Source of the DNA: JAFARZ01 sp035651595
GTDB lineage: Bacteria; Actinomycetota; Actinomycetes; Streptosporangiales; Streptosporangiaceae
Assembly: GCA_035651595.1 (NCBI GenBank)
Contig: DASRFJ010000266.1
Location: 8,348-72,347 of the forward strand
Reading direction: 5' to 3'
DNA: 64,000 nt
The translations under genes and the position numbers were made by a program. The notes under the pieces are model-generated. The model searched no databases. It saw nothing but the letters and a program-made list of their open reading frames with translations, and had not been told where the DNA came from. Positions 16,219 through 24,457 of this stretch are shown here, one piece after another. Numbering within the stretch: the stretch's first letter is position 1; each line of letters starts with the position of its first letter.

Positions 16219-17703
16219 GTGGATCCAGTTGTGCCGCTTCCCGATCCCGCGCTGGTCGTGCTCGTCGGGCCGTCCGGGTCCGGGAAGTCGACCTGGGCGG
16301 CCGGGTGTTACCGCCCGGACGAGGTGGTCTCGTCGGACCGGCTGCGCGCGGTGGTGGGTAGCGGCGAGCACGACCTGGACGCGTCGGCCGACGCGTTCGC
16401 GCTGCTTGACCACATAGTGGCGGCCAGGCTGCGCCGCCGGCTGACCGCGGTGGTCGACACGCTCGGCCTCGACCCGGAGCGCCGCCTCGGCTACCTCGCG
16501 CTTGCCCGGAGCAGCGGCCTGCCCGCGGTCGCCGTCCTCGTCGACACCGATCCGGCGGAATGCCGCCGCCGGAACCGGCACCGCGACCTGCCGGTGCCGG
16601 CGCCCGCGCTGGAGGGCCAGTTCCGGCGGATGAAGGCGGCCGCCGCGGAGCTTGCCGCCGAAGGCTGGGACCTGGTCACCACCGCGACGCAGGCTCAGCT
16701 CGAGGCCTCGCATACGCCGGGCGCGCGGCTGGCGGCCAGCCGGCAACGCGAGCAGCCGGTCCGGATGGGCCTGGTGCTGCAGTTGTCGCGTTTCCCCTGG
16801 GATAGCAGCGACCCGGCGGGACCGGCACGGTGGCTGGCCGCGGTGGCCCGCGCCGCCGTCGAGGCCGGCTTGCGGGGCATCGCGCTGATGGACCACCTGA
16901 TCCAGATCCCCCAGGTCGGCCGCGCCTGGGAGCCGATCCCCGAGCCATGGGTCACGCTCGGGATGCTGGCCGGCCTGGAGCCGAGCCTCCGCCTCGGCAC
17001 GCTGGTGACGCCCGTGACGTTCCGCGCGCCAGGCATCTTGGCCAAGACCGTGGCCACGCTTGACGCGCTGAGCGGCGGACGAGCGTTCTGCGGCATCGGG
17101 GCCGGCTGGTGGGAGCGCGAGCATGCCGGCTTCGGCCTGCCGTTTCCGCCGGCCCGGACCAGGCTCGATGACCTGGAGTCGGCCATCGAGACGCTTCGCG
17201 CGCTCTGGCAGCCCGGCACCAAGCCGTACCACGGCGAGCGGGTCAGCCTGCCAGAAACCACCTGCTACCCGAGGCCGGCGTCGCGGATCCCGGTCATCGT
17301 CGGCGGCAGCGGCGAGAAACGGACGCTGGCCATCGCCGCCAGGCTCGGCGACGGCTGCAACCTCCCCGCGGACCTGGGCACGCTGGACCGCAAGCTCGCG
17401 ATCTTCCGCCAGCACTGCCTGGCTGCCGAGCGCGATCCGGCCGAGGTGGAGGTGACCGTGCTCGACGTGCCGGTCATCGGCAAGGACCGGGACGACGCCG
17501 CGTCGATCGTGGCGCGACTGCGCGGCCGGACCAGCGCGGCCGCATTCGCGCGGCAGCATCACGCCGGAACCGCCGACGAGCACATCGGCCGCTACCGGCT
17601 GCTGGCGGACCGCGGCGTGACGACCGTGTTCGTCTCCCTCCCCCATCTGACCAGCCCAGAGGACGTGCTGCGGCTCGGTCCGATCGCCGCTGCCTTCGGC
17701 TGA
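16219..17703 (+). CDS. P-loop kinase fused to F420-dependent LLM oxidoreductase
   Basis: Using GTG 16219, the protein is about 494 residues. Residues ~10-170 are a polynucleotide-kinase-like P-loop domain with Walker A VGPSGSGKSTWA, a lid-like RRRNRHRDLPVPAPA, and DTDP. From ~180 onward it is a luciferase-like F420-dependent oxidoreductase (VRMGLVLQLSRFPW, LGTLVTPVTFRAPGILAKTVATLDALSGGR, GIGAGWWEREHAGFG, VIVGGSGEKRTL), resembling the TIGR03560-type family. Both domains look complete. The kinase half could phosphorylate a small molecule or nucleic-acid end, and the second half a hydride transfer. What links the two reactions is unknown. A longer frame begins at GTG 16168. Confidence 0.75.
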   Translation: MDPVVPLPDPALVVLVGPSGSGKSTWAAGCYRPDEVVSSDRLRAVVGSGEHDLDASADAFALLDHIVAARLRRRLTAVVDTLGLDPERRLGYLALARSSGLPAVAVLVDTDPAECRRRNRHRDLPVPAPALEGQFRRMKAAAAELAAEGWDLVTTATQAQLEASHTPGARLAASRQREQPVRMGLVLQLSRFPWDSSDPAGPARWLAAVARAAVEAGLRGIALMDHLIQIPQVGRAWEPIPEPWVTLGMLAGLEPSLRLGTLVTPVTFRAPGILAKTVATLDALSGGRAFCGIGAGWWEREHAGFGLPFPPARTRLDDLESAIETLRALWQPGTKPYHGERVSLPETTCYPRPASRIPVIVGGSGEKRTLAIAARLGDGCNLPADLGTLDRKLAIFRQHCLAAERDPAEVEVTVLDVPVIGKDRDDAASIVARLRGRTSAAAFARQHHAGTADEHIGRYRLLADRGVTTVFVSLPHLTSPEDVLRLGPIAAAFG

Positions 17704-17842
17704 GCAGCCGGGGTGCGTAGCGCGCCGTGTGGGGCGCCGCGTGGGCGCCGAAAAGAACTAATCGTTGCCGTTTGGTCACAGGTTTGCGTAGTTGTCGGGA
17801 TCTGCCCGTAGGTGTGCGGTAGTCCCGGCTAACGTGTTGACC

Positions 17843-17862
17843 CATCCGGAAAACCCCGGATG
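17843..17862 (+). promoter_or_regulatory. 5'-leader hairpin before secreted protein
   Basis: CATCCGG and CCGGATG pair around AAAACC, 10-15 bases before the GGGGAGGAA ribosome binding site of the gene at 17882. TTGACC just upstream may be a -35 element overlapping the stem. The hairpin could stabilise the mRNA or act as an operator. Confidence 0.4.
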
Positions 17863-17881
17863 TCTTCCACTTGGGGAGGAA

Positions 17882-19066
17882 ATGGTGAAGAACGTACGCA
17901 GACGAGTGGGTGTCGGCGCGACCCTCGTCTTGGTCGCAGGGAGTACGCTCGCGCTGGCGGCGCCGACTGTCGCGAGCGCGGCAGCCCCGAAGGCTCCGAA
18001 GGCCTGCACGATGGCGCCGCGCAGCGGCCACATCGCCGGCATCGTGCTCGCGGAAGGGCCCTGCCCGTCCGTGACCGCCGGCATCAACAACCGCGTGAGC
18101 GCCAGCGACCTGCTGAACGCCAGCGACCCGGCCGTCGGGACGCCGCCGCTGCTCTACCACGGCGGCCCGGTGATGATGACGCAGTCGACCGGCCCGCTGA
18201 CCGTCACGCCGATCTTCTGGAATCCGGCCGGTCATCCGATGGCGAACGCCTACAAGAACGTGATCGACACCTACATCACCGGCGTGGCCAGGGAAAGCGG
18301 CCTGACCAGCAATGTGTTCTCGGTCGCGACCGAGTACTTCGGCACCAACGGGCAGATCAAGTACCGGGTCAAGCTGGGCTTCCCGATCGATGACACGCAC
18401 GCCCTGCCCCCGAGCGGCTGCACGGTGGCCAGCAAGGACACCGCGAACATCTACGCCGACGGCACCGGCTACAACGCGTGCCTGGATGACGCTCAGCTCC
18501 AGGCGGAGATTGACGCAGTCACCGCGGCCCGCGGCCTGCCGCACAACCTCTCCAACATCTACGTGCTGTACCTGCCGAAGCACGTCGAATCCTGCTTCAA
18601 CCCGGGTTCGACGACGACCGCGGCCAACGCCTGCACGATCAACTTCCAGCCGAGCGCGGCCTACTGCGCATACCACAGCGATGCCAACAGCAACGCCATC
18701 TACGCGAACATGCCCTTCCCGGTCTATGGGTCGGCGACCGGGTTCACCTGCGGTACCGACGGGAACTTCGGCGAGATCGAATCGCCGAACCACAACCCCG
18801 ACGCCGACGTCGAGATCAGCCCGTCAAGCCACGAGTTGAATGAGGCGATTACCGACCCGGACACCGTGACCGGATGGTTCGACTCCAGTGGGTTCGAGAA
18901 TGGCGACGAGTGCGCCTACACATTCGGCCAGACGCATGGCGCGCCTGGGCAGTTCTTCAACCAGGTGATCAACGGTAACCATTACATCACCCAGGAGGAG
19001 TTCAGCAACCGCGACTTCGCCCTCACCGGCGGAGGATGCGTGCAGGGCTCAAGGGACGAAGCCTGA
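17882..19066 (+). CDS. Secreted EXORDIUM/PHI-1-like protein
   Basis: ATG 17882 follows GGGGAGGAA and opens a signal peptide (VKNVRRRVGVGATLVLVAGSTLALAAPTVASA, cleavage near residue 33). The ~394-residue protein contains the PHI-1/EXORDIUM-type block SSHELNEAITDP, then GWFDSSGFENGDECAYTF near residue 320. In this family the block follows an HE motif that may bind metal. Eight or more cysteines suggest disulfides outside the cell. Plant relatives affect growth, and bacterial members have no settled function. It ends at a strong bidirectional terminator. Confidence 0.65.
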   Translation: MVKNVRRRVGVGATLVLVAGSTLALAAPTVASAAAPKAPKACTMAPRSGHIAGIVLAEGPCPSVTAGINNRVSASDLLNASDPAVGTPPLLYHGGPVMMTQSTGPLTVTPIFWNPAGHPMANAYKNVIDTYITGVARESGLTSNVFSVATEYFGTNGQIKYRVKLGFPIDDTHALPPSGCTVASKDTANIYADGTGYNACLDDAQLQAEIDAVTAARGLPHNLSNIYVLYLPKHVESCFNPGSTTTAANACTINFQPSAAYCAYHSDANSNAIYANMPFPVYGSATGFTCGTDGNFGEIESPNHNPDADVEISPSSHELNEAITDPDTVTGWFDSSGFENGDECAYTFGQTHGAPGQFFNQVINGNHYITQEEFSNRDFALTGGGCVQGSRDEA

Positions 19067-19081
19067 CCCTGATCAGCGGCT

Positions 19082-19126
19082 AAGGGCCGCGGTTCCCGGG
19101 ATTTGCTCCCGGAAACCGCGGCCCTT
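19082..19126. terminator. Bidirectional hairpin terminator
   Basis: Nearly perfect ~20-bp arms (AAGGGCCGCGGTT ... AACCGCGGCCCTT with CCGGGA/TCCCGG inside) sit between two convergent genes and are followed by a T-rich stretch (GTCTTTATTCTTAT). Confidence 0.9.
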
Positions 19127-19136
19127 GTCTTTATTC

Positions 19137-19601
19137 TTATGCTTTGACCGCGACGACCTTGAACGAGCCGGTGGCGTGACTCTGGCGCACGTTTTCGCCG
19201 GTGAACTCGTACAACGGCCAGCCGTTGAATGTGATCTGTCCGTGAATAGTGCCGAACTTCCCGCGGATCTTGACACCGCGGGGCACGATCGGCATGCCGC
19301 GCACTTGCGGCCAGATCGCGGCGCACGGTCCGGTGCAGGCGCCCGGCTTGCCGCGCTTGTCGCCGGTGAACGTGTACACCACCAGGCCACGGCCCGCCAC
19401 CAGCACCGGGCTCTTGACGCCGCGGATATGCTGCGCCTTGAACACGACCCCTATCGTGGGAAGAATGCGCGGGGCGCCGAATGCCGACGACGCACCCCAC
19501 AATGACCCGGCCACAAGCGCCGCCGACATCGCGCCAAGCACACCCGCGCGCATTCCAGCACGTCCGGTACGTCCAGTACGTCCAGTACGTCCAGTACGCA
19601 T
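19137..19601 (-). CDS. Secreted Lipoprotein_15-repeat protein
   Basis: This 154-residue exported protein has a signal peptide (GVLGAMSAALVAGSLWGASSAFGAP). It carries the conserved 'secreted repeat of unknown function' pattern: GRGLVVYTFTGDKRGKPGACTGPCAAIWPQV, then NGWPLYEFTGENVRQSHATG. Such proteins are often electron-transfer-associated or wall-linked, and the role is unproven. The first 14 residues are a tandem RTG repeat from a 9-bp DNA repeat (CGTCCAGTA), so the true start may be a downstream Met (residue 17) and the repeat an expansion in the leader. Confidence 0.75.
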   Translation of the reverse strand: MRTGRTGRTGRTGRAGMRAGVLGAMSAALVAGSLWGASSAFGAPRILPTIGVVFKAQHIRGVKSPVLVAGRGLVVYTFTGDKRGKPGACTGPCAAIWPQVRGMPIVPRGVKIRGKFGTIHGQITFNGWPLYEFTGENVRQSHATGSFKVVAVKA

Positions 19602-19684
19602 GACCCGCTCCCTCCTGTGCTTGTTCCTCAGCCTTATGCGGAGAAGGTCAGACTATCGATGATGCGTCGGCCACGCCCTTAAAA

Positions 19685-20044
19685 TCACCGCTCGTCGGCA
19701 GCTTCAAGACCTTTCCGCTGCAAGAACGACTCAATGTCGAGTTCGAGATGAGCGTCCTCTATTTCATGACACAAGGAAACAAATATCCCCACAAAACCAG
19801 CAATCAGCAGCGGGATGTCGGAACTGCGCTGCATCGCTCCGCTGCCGAGCAACTCTTGGATGAGGTCATACTGACCGGGCGGAACCGCCTCGCGGTTAAT
19901 CTCATACGTACCGATTTGTTCCGTGAGGGAAGCGACGGCGGCCCCGAGCGCCTGGAGGTCCGCGCCTGCGTCCGGATCCCATTCTTCGCGGTAGGCCAGC
20001 GTCAGAAGCCCGACGATGCGCCGGTCTATTTCGGCTCTGTCCAT
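19685..20044 (-). CDS. Small hypothetical protein (119 aa)
   Basis: An ATG-started frame of 119 residues, acidic, with one hydrophobic stretch (DIPLLIAGFVGIFVSLCHEIEDA, residues ~77-99). I do not recognise a family. GC content here is visibly lower than in the flanks, hinting at transfer. Predicted helices and the lone hydrophobic patch would fit a small immunity-type or regulatory protein, but nothing nearby confirms that. It sits between the secreted repeat protein and the diverged element at 20255. Confidence 0.5.
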   Translation of the reverse strand: MDRAEIDRRIVGLLTLAYREEWDPDAGADLQALGAAVASLTEQIGTYEINREAVPPGQYDLIQELLGSGAMQRSSDIPLLIAGFVGIFVSLCHEIEDAHLELDIESFLQRKGLEAADER

Positions 20045-20254
20045 GCTCGCTGATTATGCCAGATATGATCAGGATTCTGTCGGTATCAGAGGTGCCTATG
20101 TTTCTCATGGGGCTAGTGAGGATTTCGTTTTGGCATGCCTGCCGCCTTACCCTACGCGTCCTTACGGACCGCGCCTGCCGCGAGACGCCGCACACCCTTT
20201 GCCCCGATGCCCGTGTCGGTCGGCGGCCGTCGCGCCGGGGCCTGGCGCCGCACG

Positions 20255-20460
20255 CGGCCTGTGACTGGAGTGCATTGTGCGGCTGCCGGTATACAAGCGC
20301 ACCAGCGGCATGCTAACAACGTGGACGATTTCCCCCTTGTGGAGGATCGACCCTCGTAACCGAGGGTCCCGCTACCACGAAGGGGCAATCGACCACGTTA
20401 TCCAGGCCTCAACGCCGCCTGCTGACCGCCCAGCGAACTCCCGGGAGTCCGCGGGGACCG
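20255..20460. repeat. Diverged relative of the inverted-repeat element (copy C)
   Basis: The core at 20318-20399 is again exactly 82 nt, folding as AACGTGG...CCACGTT with inner CGATT/AATCG and CCCC/GGGG and a perfect apical stem ACCCTCG/CGAGGGT. The left flank (GCCTGTGACTGGAGTGCA) and right flank also align to copy A at 10636-10997. The terminal ATTGCGG repeats are not recognisable. The apical stem sequence differs from copy A, yet both pair perfectly. The whole 20045-20567 gap holds no gene. Confidence 0.75.
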
Positions 20461-20530
20461 CTGAACGGCAAGGGCATGCTGGAACAAACCGAGCATTGCG
20501 GGCAGCCAGCACGGCAGCCGACTCTGAGAC
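20458..20530 (+). repeat. Second dispersed repeat, copy 2
   Basis: The segment contains GGCATGCTGGAACAAACCGA and GCATTGCGGGCAGCCAGCAC and matches the reverse complement of 10527-10600. It lies directly next to element copy C, as copy 1 lies next to copy A. Confidence 0.65.
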
Positions 20531-20567
20531 ACCGCCAACCGGCGCCGGGCGCCGGGCGGCGTCCGCG

Positions 20568-21515
20568 TCACGGGAGGTGTGCCAGGGCGAGCCAGCCGAT
20601 GACGGTCTCGCAGCGGGCCGGGTCTCTGGTGAGGCCGGACTCGATACTCCACATCCAGTAGCTGAGCACGTGCAGCAGCGTCCACGCCCGGGTCAGTTCG
20701 GCATCGAGTTCTGCGGCGTGCATGAGCGCCGCGAGCCGGTACCGCAAGCCGGACGGGCCGCCCGCCTGATGGAGCCGGCGCCACAGCAGTGGCGCGAGGC
20801 CGAACTCGACTGCGCCGCTCAGCGCCTTGGGGTCGATGACCAGCCAGGGCTCGCGCTCCCCCGCGAGCACGTTCGAGTAGTGCAGGTCCCGGTTGACCAG
20901 CAGCGCACCGGCCGCCGGTGCCAGCGCCTGCGCGAGCTCGACGGCCTCGTCGAGCAGCGGCCGCGGGAACGGCTGGCCTGCCGCCCGCCACCGGCCCGGC
21001 AGCTCGGCCGCGAAGCGTTCGGCCCACGCGCCGAGCGAGGGCAGCATGCGTGCCGCGGCGGCCGGAACCGGTACCGCGAGCCGCCGCAGCAGCCGCCCGG
21101 CGACCGGAACCGCGACACCGAGACTCTGGCAGTTCAGTGACCGTCGCGGGTCGAGCCGTTCCAGCAGCATGGCGCCGATCGCCGGATCCGCCTCGATCAG
21201 CCGGGCCGCCCCGTCGCCGTTCCACACCGAAAGCGCGACCGCCTCGGTGCTGGTCTCCGCACAGACCCAGGACACCTTGAGTACGTAGTCCTCGCCATCG
21301 CGCGTCACCGGGATCACTATGCCCAGGTAGCCGTGCATGGGCGGCCCGTCGGGCAGCAGATGCCACCGCTCGCACAACTCGCTGACCAGTGCGGGGAGGC
21401 CATCCAGCCAGTCCCGCGCTACCTCGCCCTCGCGGGCGAGCGTCTCGTCCGCGAAGCGCTCCGGGACGGTGACCGTCACGCGTTCGGCCACCCCCAGCCG
21501 CTGGTCCCCTGCCAT
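20568..21515 (-). CDS. APH(6)/hydroxyurea-kinase-family aminoglycoside phosphotransferase
   Basis: With ATG 21515 (preceded by AGGAGAAAGGTG) the protein is 315 residues, the normal length for streptomycin 6-kinase-type enzymes (APH_6_hur). Visible motifs are LPDGPPMHGYLGIVIPVTRDGEDYVLKVSW (N-lobe, with lysine), the catalytic loop LVNRDLHYSNVLA (HxxxN, ~residue 210), and WLVIDPKALSG with the metal-binding Asp. These enzymes phosphorylate streptomycin-like aminoglycosides or hydroxyurea. Many genomic members act on unknown hydroxylated compounds. Confidence 0.85.
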   Translation of the reverse strand: MAGDQRLGVAERVTVTVPERFADETLAREGEVARDWLDGLPALVSELCERWHLLPDGPPMHGYLGIVIPVTRDGEDYVLKVSWVCAETSTEAVALSVWNGDGAARLIEADPAIGAMLLERLDPRRSLNCQSLGVAVPVAGRLLRRLAVPVPAAAARMLPSLGAWAERFAAELPGRWRAAGQPFPRPLLDEAVELAQALAPAAGALLVNRDLHYSNVLAGEREPWLVIDPKALSGAVEFGLAPLLWRRLHQAGGPSGLRYRLAALMHAAELDAELTRAWTLLHVLSYWMWSIESGLTRDPARCETVIGWLALAHLP

Positions 21516-21849
21516 CACCTTTCTCCTGCCCCTCACCGTTGACGCTGCTGTCTCCTGTGTCATCCCGACCGAACACTTTCCAACACGTGCCGGGCCGTGC
21601 TGCGATGAACGCTTCGGCCGATCCGGGCCGACCTGACCCAATCTGAGCCATCGTCGTCGCGATTCCCCTGGTCATGCGCCGGCCCATGATTTCGGGCCGC
21701 TCGACCACGTGATTAACCGCCCAAAAAGCACCATTATCAAATACAGAAATCGGCTCGGGTACGTGTCCAGCAAATGGACACAGCCGAGCGGGCGAGCCTG
21801 TCTCTTGCCGGGCAGCACAGGGCGGTCCGGCGAACAAGAGGAGAGGATC
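21516..21849. other. Intergenic region between divergent genes
   Basis: About 330 bp hold no gene. They contain an AT-richer stretch (~21700-21760) and one perfect dyad at 21763-21781, consistent with divergent promoters for the kinase and the DUF397 gene. Confidence 0.5.
21763..21781. promoter_or_regulatory. Perfect dyad upstream of DUF397 gene
   Basis: GTGTCCA and TGGACAC are separated by GCAAA, about 70 bp upstream of the DUF397 start. The nearby XRE/DUF5753 regulators are candidates to bind it. Confidence 0.5.
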
Positions 21850-22131
21850 ATGGAGGGCTATGGCAGGCCAGCGACGGCGTTCCGGAAGAGCACCTTCTGT
21901 GCCTCGGGTGGTGTCAACTGCGTGGAGGTGGCGTTCGGCACAGAGGACGTGTGCATCCGGGATTCGAAGAACCCGGACGGCCCGACGCTGAAGTTCACGT
22001 CGGACGAGTGGGCGGCGTTCATCGCGGGAGTGAACGCCGGCGAGTTCGGCCAGGTAGGAGGCCCGGTAAGAGGCCCGGTAGGAGGCCAGGTAGGAGGTCG
22101 GGTGCGAGATCTGGTGCGAGGCCCGGTCTGA
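21850..22131 (+). CDS. DUF397 protein with C-terminal repeat extension
   Basis: This 93-residue protein matches DUF397 (FRKSTFCASGGVNCVEVAF, VCIRDSKNPDGPTLKFTSDEWAAFIAGVNAGEF). DUF397 proteins act with neighbouring XRE/DUF5753 regulators as antagonist-like partners in Streptomyces development and antibiotic control (WhiJ/BldB-type systems). The family normally ends shortly after AGEF. Here about 25 extra residues of Gly/Val/Arg/Pro repeats (GPVRGPVGG) come from a 12-bp tandem DNA repeat. The ribosome binding site is GAGGAGAGG before ATG 21850. Confidence 0.85.
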   Translation: MEGYGRPATAFRKSTFCASGGVNCVEVAFGTEDVCIRDSKNPDGPTLKFTSDEWAAFIAGVNAGEFGQVGGPVRGPVGGQVGGRVRDLVRGPV

Positions 22132-22153
22132 GGCTTGGCACCAGTCTGACCGG

Positions 22154-22182
22154 GGGCGCCGCGCCAGGTGGGCGCGGCGCCC
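22154..22182. terminator. GC-rich hairpin between convergent genes
   Basis: Perfect 12-bp arms GGGCGCCGCGCC / GGCGCGGCGCCC lie between the DUF397 gene and the convergent XRE gene. There is no T-run, as is common in high-GC actinomycetes. Confidence 0.65.
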
Positions 22183-22217
22183 GCCCCTGTCTCCGGATGC
22201 GTCCAGGATCACGTCTG

Positions 22218-23063
22218 TCATCCCCGTGTCGCGAGATCGGCGAGGAAATCACGCGATCGCTCCGCGTCGAGTGCCCGGTTCAATGCCTCCTCGAAAGCAT
22301 TCCTATAGCGATCTACTTCGCGAGCGTGCTGCACAAATTGCACCCGGTCGAGCAACTCCACCTGGACGACAGGCGGGTCTTCATCGCCGAATTCGAAAAT
22401 ATGGAATGCGGAATCCGCGGCCGGCCTGCTACCGGCATGAAAAGGAACAACCCGAATGCTGACGCCGCTACTGCCAGCGGCTTCGGCCAGGCGCGCGTAC
22501 TGCTCGCGCATGACCGATGGACCGCCCACCGGACGGCGGAGCGCCGCCTCGTCGAGCACCACCACCATGCGCAGGCCATCCCGGTCGAGTATCCGCTGCC
22601 GGGCGCCCCGCAGCGCCGCCCGCCGTTCCACCGTCTCGAGCGGGACGTCGCCGAGGTTCGCGATCAGCTCCCAGGCGTACCGTTCGGTTTGCAGCAGACC
22701 GGGCACCAGATTGGGCTGGTGGGTGCGGATCAGTGTCGCCTCGTCCTCCAGGATCAGCTGGGTCTCGAACGTCTCGTCGATGATGTCGGTATACGGGTAC
22801 CACCAGCTTCGCTCGCCCAGCTCGCGCACGTTGCCGAGCAGCGCTTCCCGCTGGTCTCCGGTGACCTGATACAGATCCAGCAGTTGCCTGGCGTCGCCGA
22901 CCCGGAGCGCGGCCTCGCCGTCTTCGATCTGCCGAACCCGCGACACCGGGCAATCGAGAGCCTCGGCGGCCTGCTCCACAGACCGCCGGGCGCTGCGACG
23001 CAGCTGGCGGAGCTGCGCGGCGACAGCAGCACGTCGCCGCGCAGTCCGTCTCCCCCCCTCCAT
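22218..23063 (-). CDS. XRE-family regulator with DUF5753 domain (1)
   Basis: This protein of about 282 residues has an N-terminal HTH (LRQLRRSARRSVEQAAEALDCPVSRVRQIEDGEAALRVGDARQLLDLY, residues 18-66). The DUF5753 domain follows (IRTHQPNLVPGLLQTERYAWELI, MREQYARLAEAAGSSGVSIRVVPFHAG). These regulators pair with DUF397 proteins, one of which converges on this gene. It is paralogous to, and divergent from, the regulator at 23490. The start is ATG 23063 after GGGAAGGGACTTG. Confidence 0.9.
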   Translation of the reverse strand: MEGGRRTARRRAAVAAQLRQLRRSARRSVEQAAEALDCPVSRVRQIEDGEAALRVGDARQLLDLYQVTGDQREALLGNVRELGERSWWYPYTDIIDETFETQLILEDEATLIRTHQPNLVPGLLQTERYAWELIANLGDVPLETVERRAALRGARQRILDRDGLRMVVVLDEAALRRPVGGPSVMREQYARLAEAAGSSGVSIRVVPFHAGSRPAADSAFHIFEFGDEDPPVVQVELLDRVQFVQHAREVDRYRNAFEEALNRALDAERSRDFLADLATRG

Positions 23064-23489
23064 CAAGTCCCTTCCCCTTGCTCAATCAGGCCACAGCGAG
23101 CCTAATCGGCAAGTTGCATTCGGCAAGTCGAAGTTTGCAACTATCCGATTGCGAACGCGCATTTCCGACAACAGCTACGACAAGTGTCGCGGCGGCACCG
23201 TCAGTGACCAGCGCCGTCAGCCGCCTGAGGTCTGATCCGCAGGGCCGTAGGGGGGGCGAAAGGCCCTGCAAACTAAACACATTTGGGGCTAGCTGTAACC
23301 TTCGTGACGATTCGACGGTCTGACTCTAACACTGCAAATTGCATTTAGGAAGAGCTGTCGATAAGATAGAAGCACTGAGTTACCAGGTTTGCCTTCGGCG
23401 AGTTCCTGGCCCCGCCGGGCTGATGAAGCGGCCGCTCACCACGGTCGGCTGGCACGAGGAAGCGGGTTGGTAAGGGGAAGCTGGGGCAG
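23064..23489. promoter_or_regulatory. Shared control region of two divergent XRE genes
   Basis: This ~425-bp gap is less GC-rich than its flanks and repeats a TTGCA theme. AGTTGCA (23112-23118) and TGCAACT (23136-23142) form an inverted repeat, CTGCAAACT lies near 23267, and the near-palindrome TGCAAATTGCA is at 23333-23343. These are good candidates for binding sites of the two XRE paralogues, and no coding sequence is supported. Confidence 0.5.
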
Positions 23490-24365
23490 ATGACAACGGG
23501 TGGCAGGAGTCCGGTTATGCGGCGCCGTCGGCTAGCGGCGGAGCTGCAACGACTGCGCACCGCGTCGCGCCGGACCCTGGAGGAAGTCGCCGACTACCTG
23601 GAGTGCTCGCCGGCCAAGATCAGCCGGATCGAGAACGGCCAGGTCACCGTCCGGATCCAGGATGCCAGGGACCTGCTCGACCTGTACAGCGTGGAGGGCG
23701 ACCGGCGCGAGGTGCTGCTGCAGATGGTGCGGCAGTCGCGCAGCAAGGGCTGGTGGTCGCCGTACGCGGACCTGCTGGACGAAGGCGCGCAGACGCTGCT
23801 CAGCCTCGAGGACGAGGCTTCCGCGATCCTCATTTACGAGACCAACCTCGTGACGGCGCTGCTCCAGACCCGCAGCTATGCCTGGGAGATGCTCTCGGCG
23901 TGGCACGACGTGCGGCTGGACCTCGTCCAGCGCAAGGTCGAGCTGAAGATGGCACGCCAGCAGATCCTGACCCGGACCGACGGCCCGCCGCGGCTGGATG
24001 TGGTGCTCGACGAGTCCTCGCTGCGGCGGACGGTCGGTACGCCCGACGTGATGTCCGAGCAGTACCTTCGGCTGGTGGCGGCGGCCGATCAGGCCAACGT
24101 CACGCTCCGGGTGCTGCCGTTCGAGGCGGGATCGCACCAGGCCATGGGCTTCCCGTTTCAGATCTTCGAGTTCGCTGGCGACGACCCGCACATCGTGTTC
24201 GTCGAGCTGCTGAGCGGCAGCGAGTGCTTCGAGAGCGCGGAGGAGGTCGGGCGCTACCGCGCGGCGTTCAACCAGGTGAGCGACCGGGCGCTGGATCCGG
24301 CGCGGTCACGGCGGTTCATCGAGCTCCTGGCCGCCTCCGCCGGCCGCATGCCCAGGAGCAGCTAG
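23490..24365 (+). CDS. XRE-family regulator with DUF5753 domain (2)
   Basis: This 291-residue paralogue of the gene at 22218-23063 has an HTH at residues 14-62 (LQRLRTASRRTLEEVADYLECSPAKISRIENGQVTVRIQDARDLLDLY). Its DUF5753 domain includes IYETNLVTALLQTRSYAWEML, LDVVLDESSLRRTVG and LRVLPFEAGSHQAMGFPFQIFEF. The two XRE genes face away from each other over a common control region. Only one DUF397 partner lies nearby, beside the other XRE gene, so competition between the paralogues for it is possible. Confidence 0.9.
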   Translation: MTTGGRSPVMRRRRLAAELQRLRTASRRTLEEVADYLECSPAKISRIENGQVTVRIQDARDLLDLYSVEGDRREVLLQMVRQSRSKGWWSPYADLLDEGAQTLLSLEDEASAILIYETNLVTALLQTRSYAWEMLSAWHDVRLDLVQRKVELKMARQQILTRTDGPPRLDVVLDESSLRRTVGTPDVMSEQYLRLVAAADQANVTLRVLPFEAGSHQAMGFPFQIFEFAGDDPHIVFVELLSGSECFESAEEVGRYRAAFNQVSDRALDPARSRRFIELLAASAGRMPRSS

Positions 24366-24457
24366 GCTCTAGTATCAAATCTCTCCGGCGAGGCTGTCGT
24401 ATCCGGCGCCGCACCGATCGTCTGTAGTTACGAGAGCGATCAGCCATGGAGGAAGCC

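Noticed and set aside
20398..22221. 607-codon open frame on the minus strand
   Set aside because: It is the shadow of the APH(6)-like kinase (20568-21515) and the DUF397 gene in another frame. Its translation is Arg/Gly/Ala-rich with no recognisable domain.
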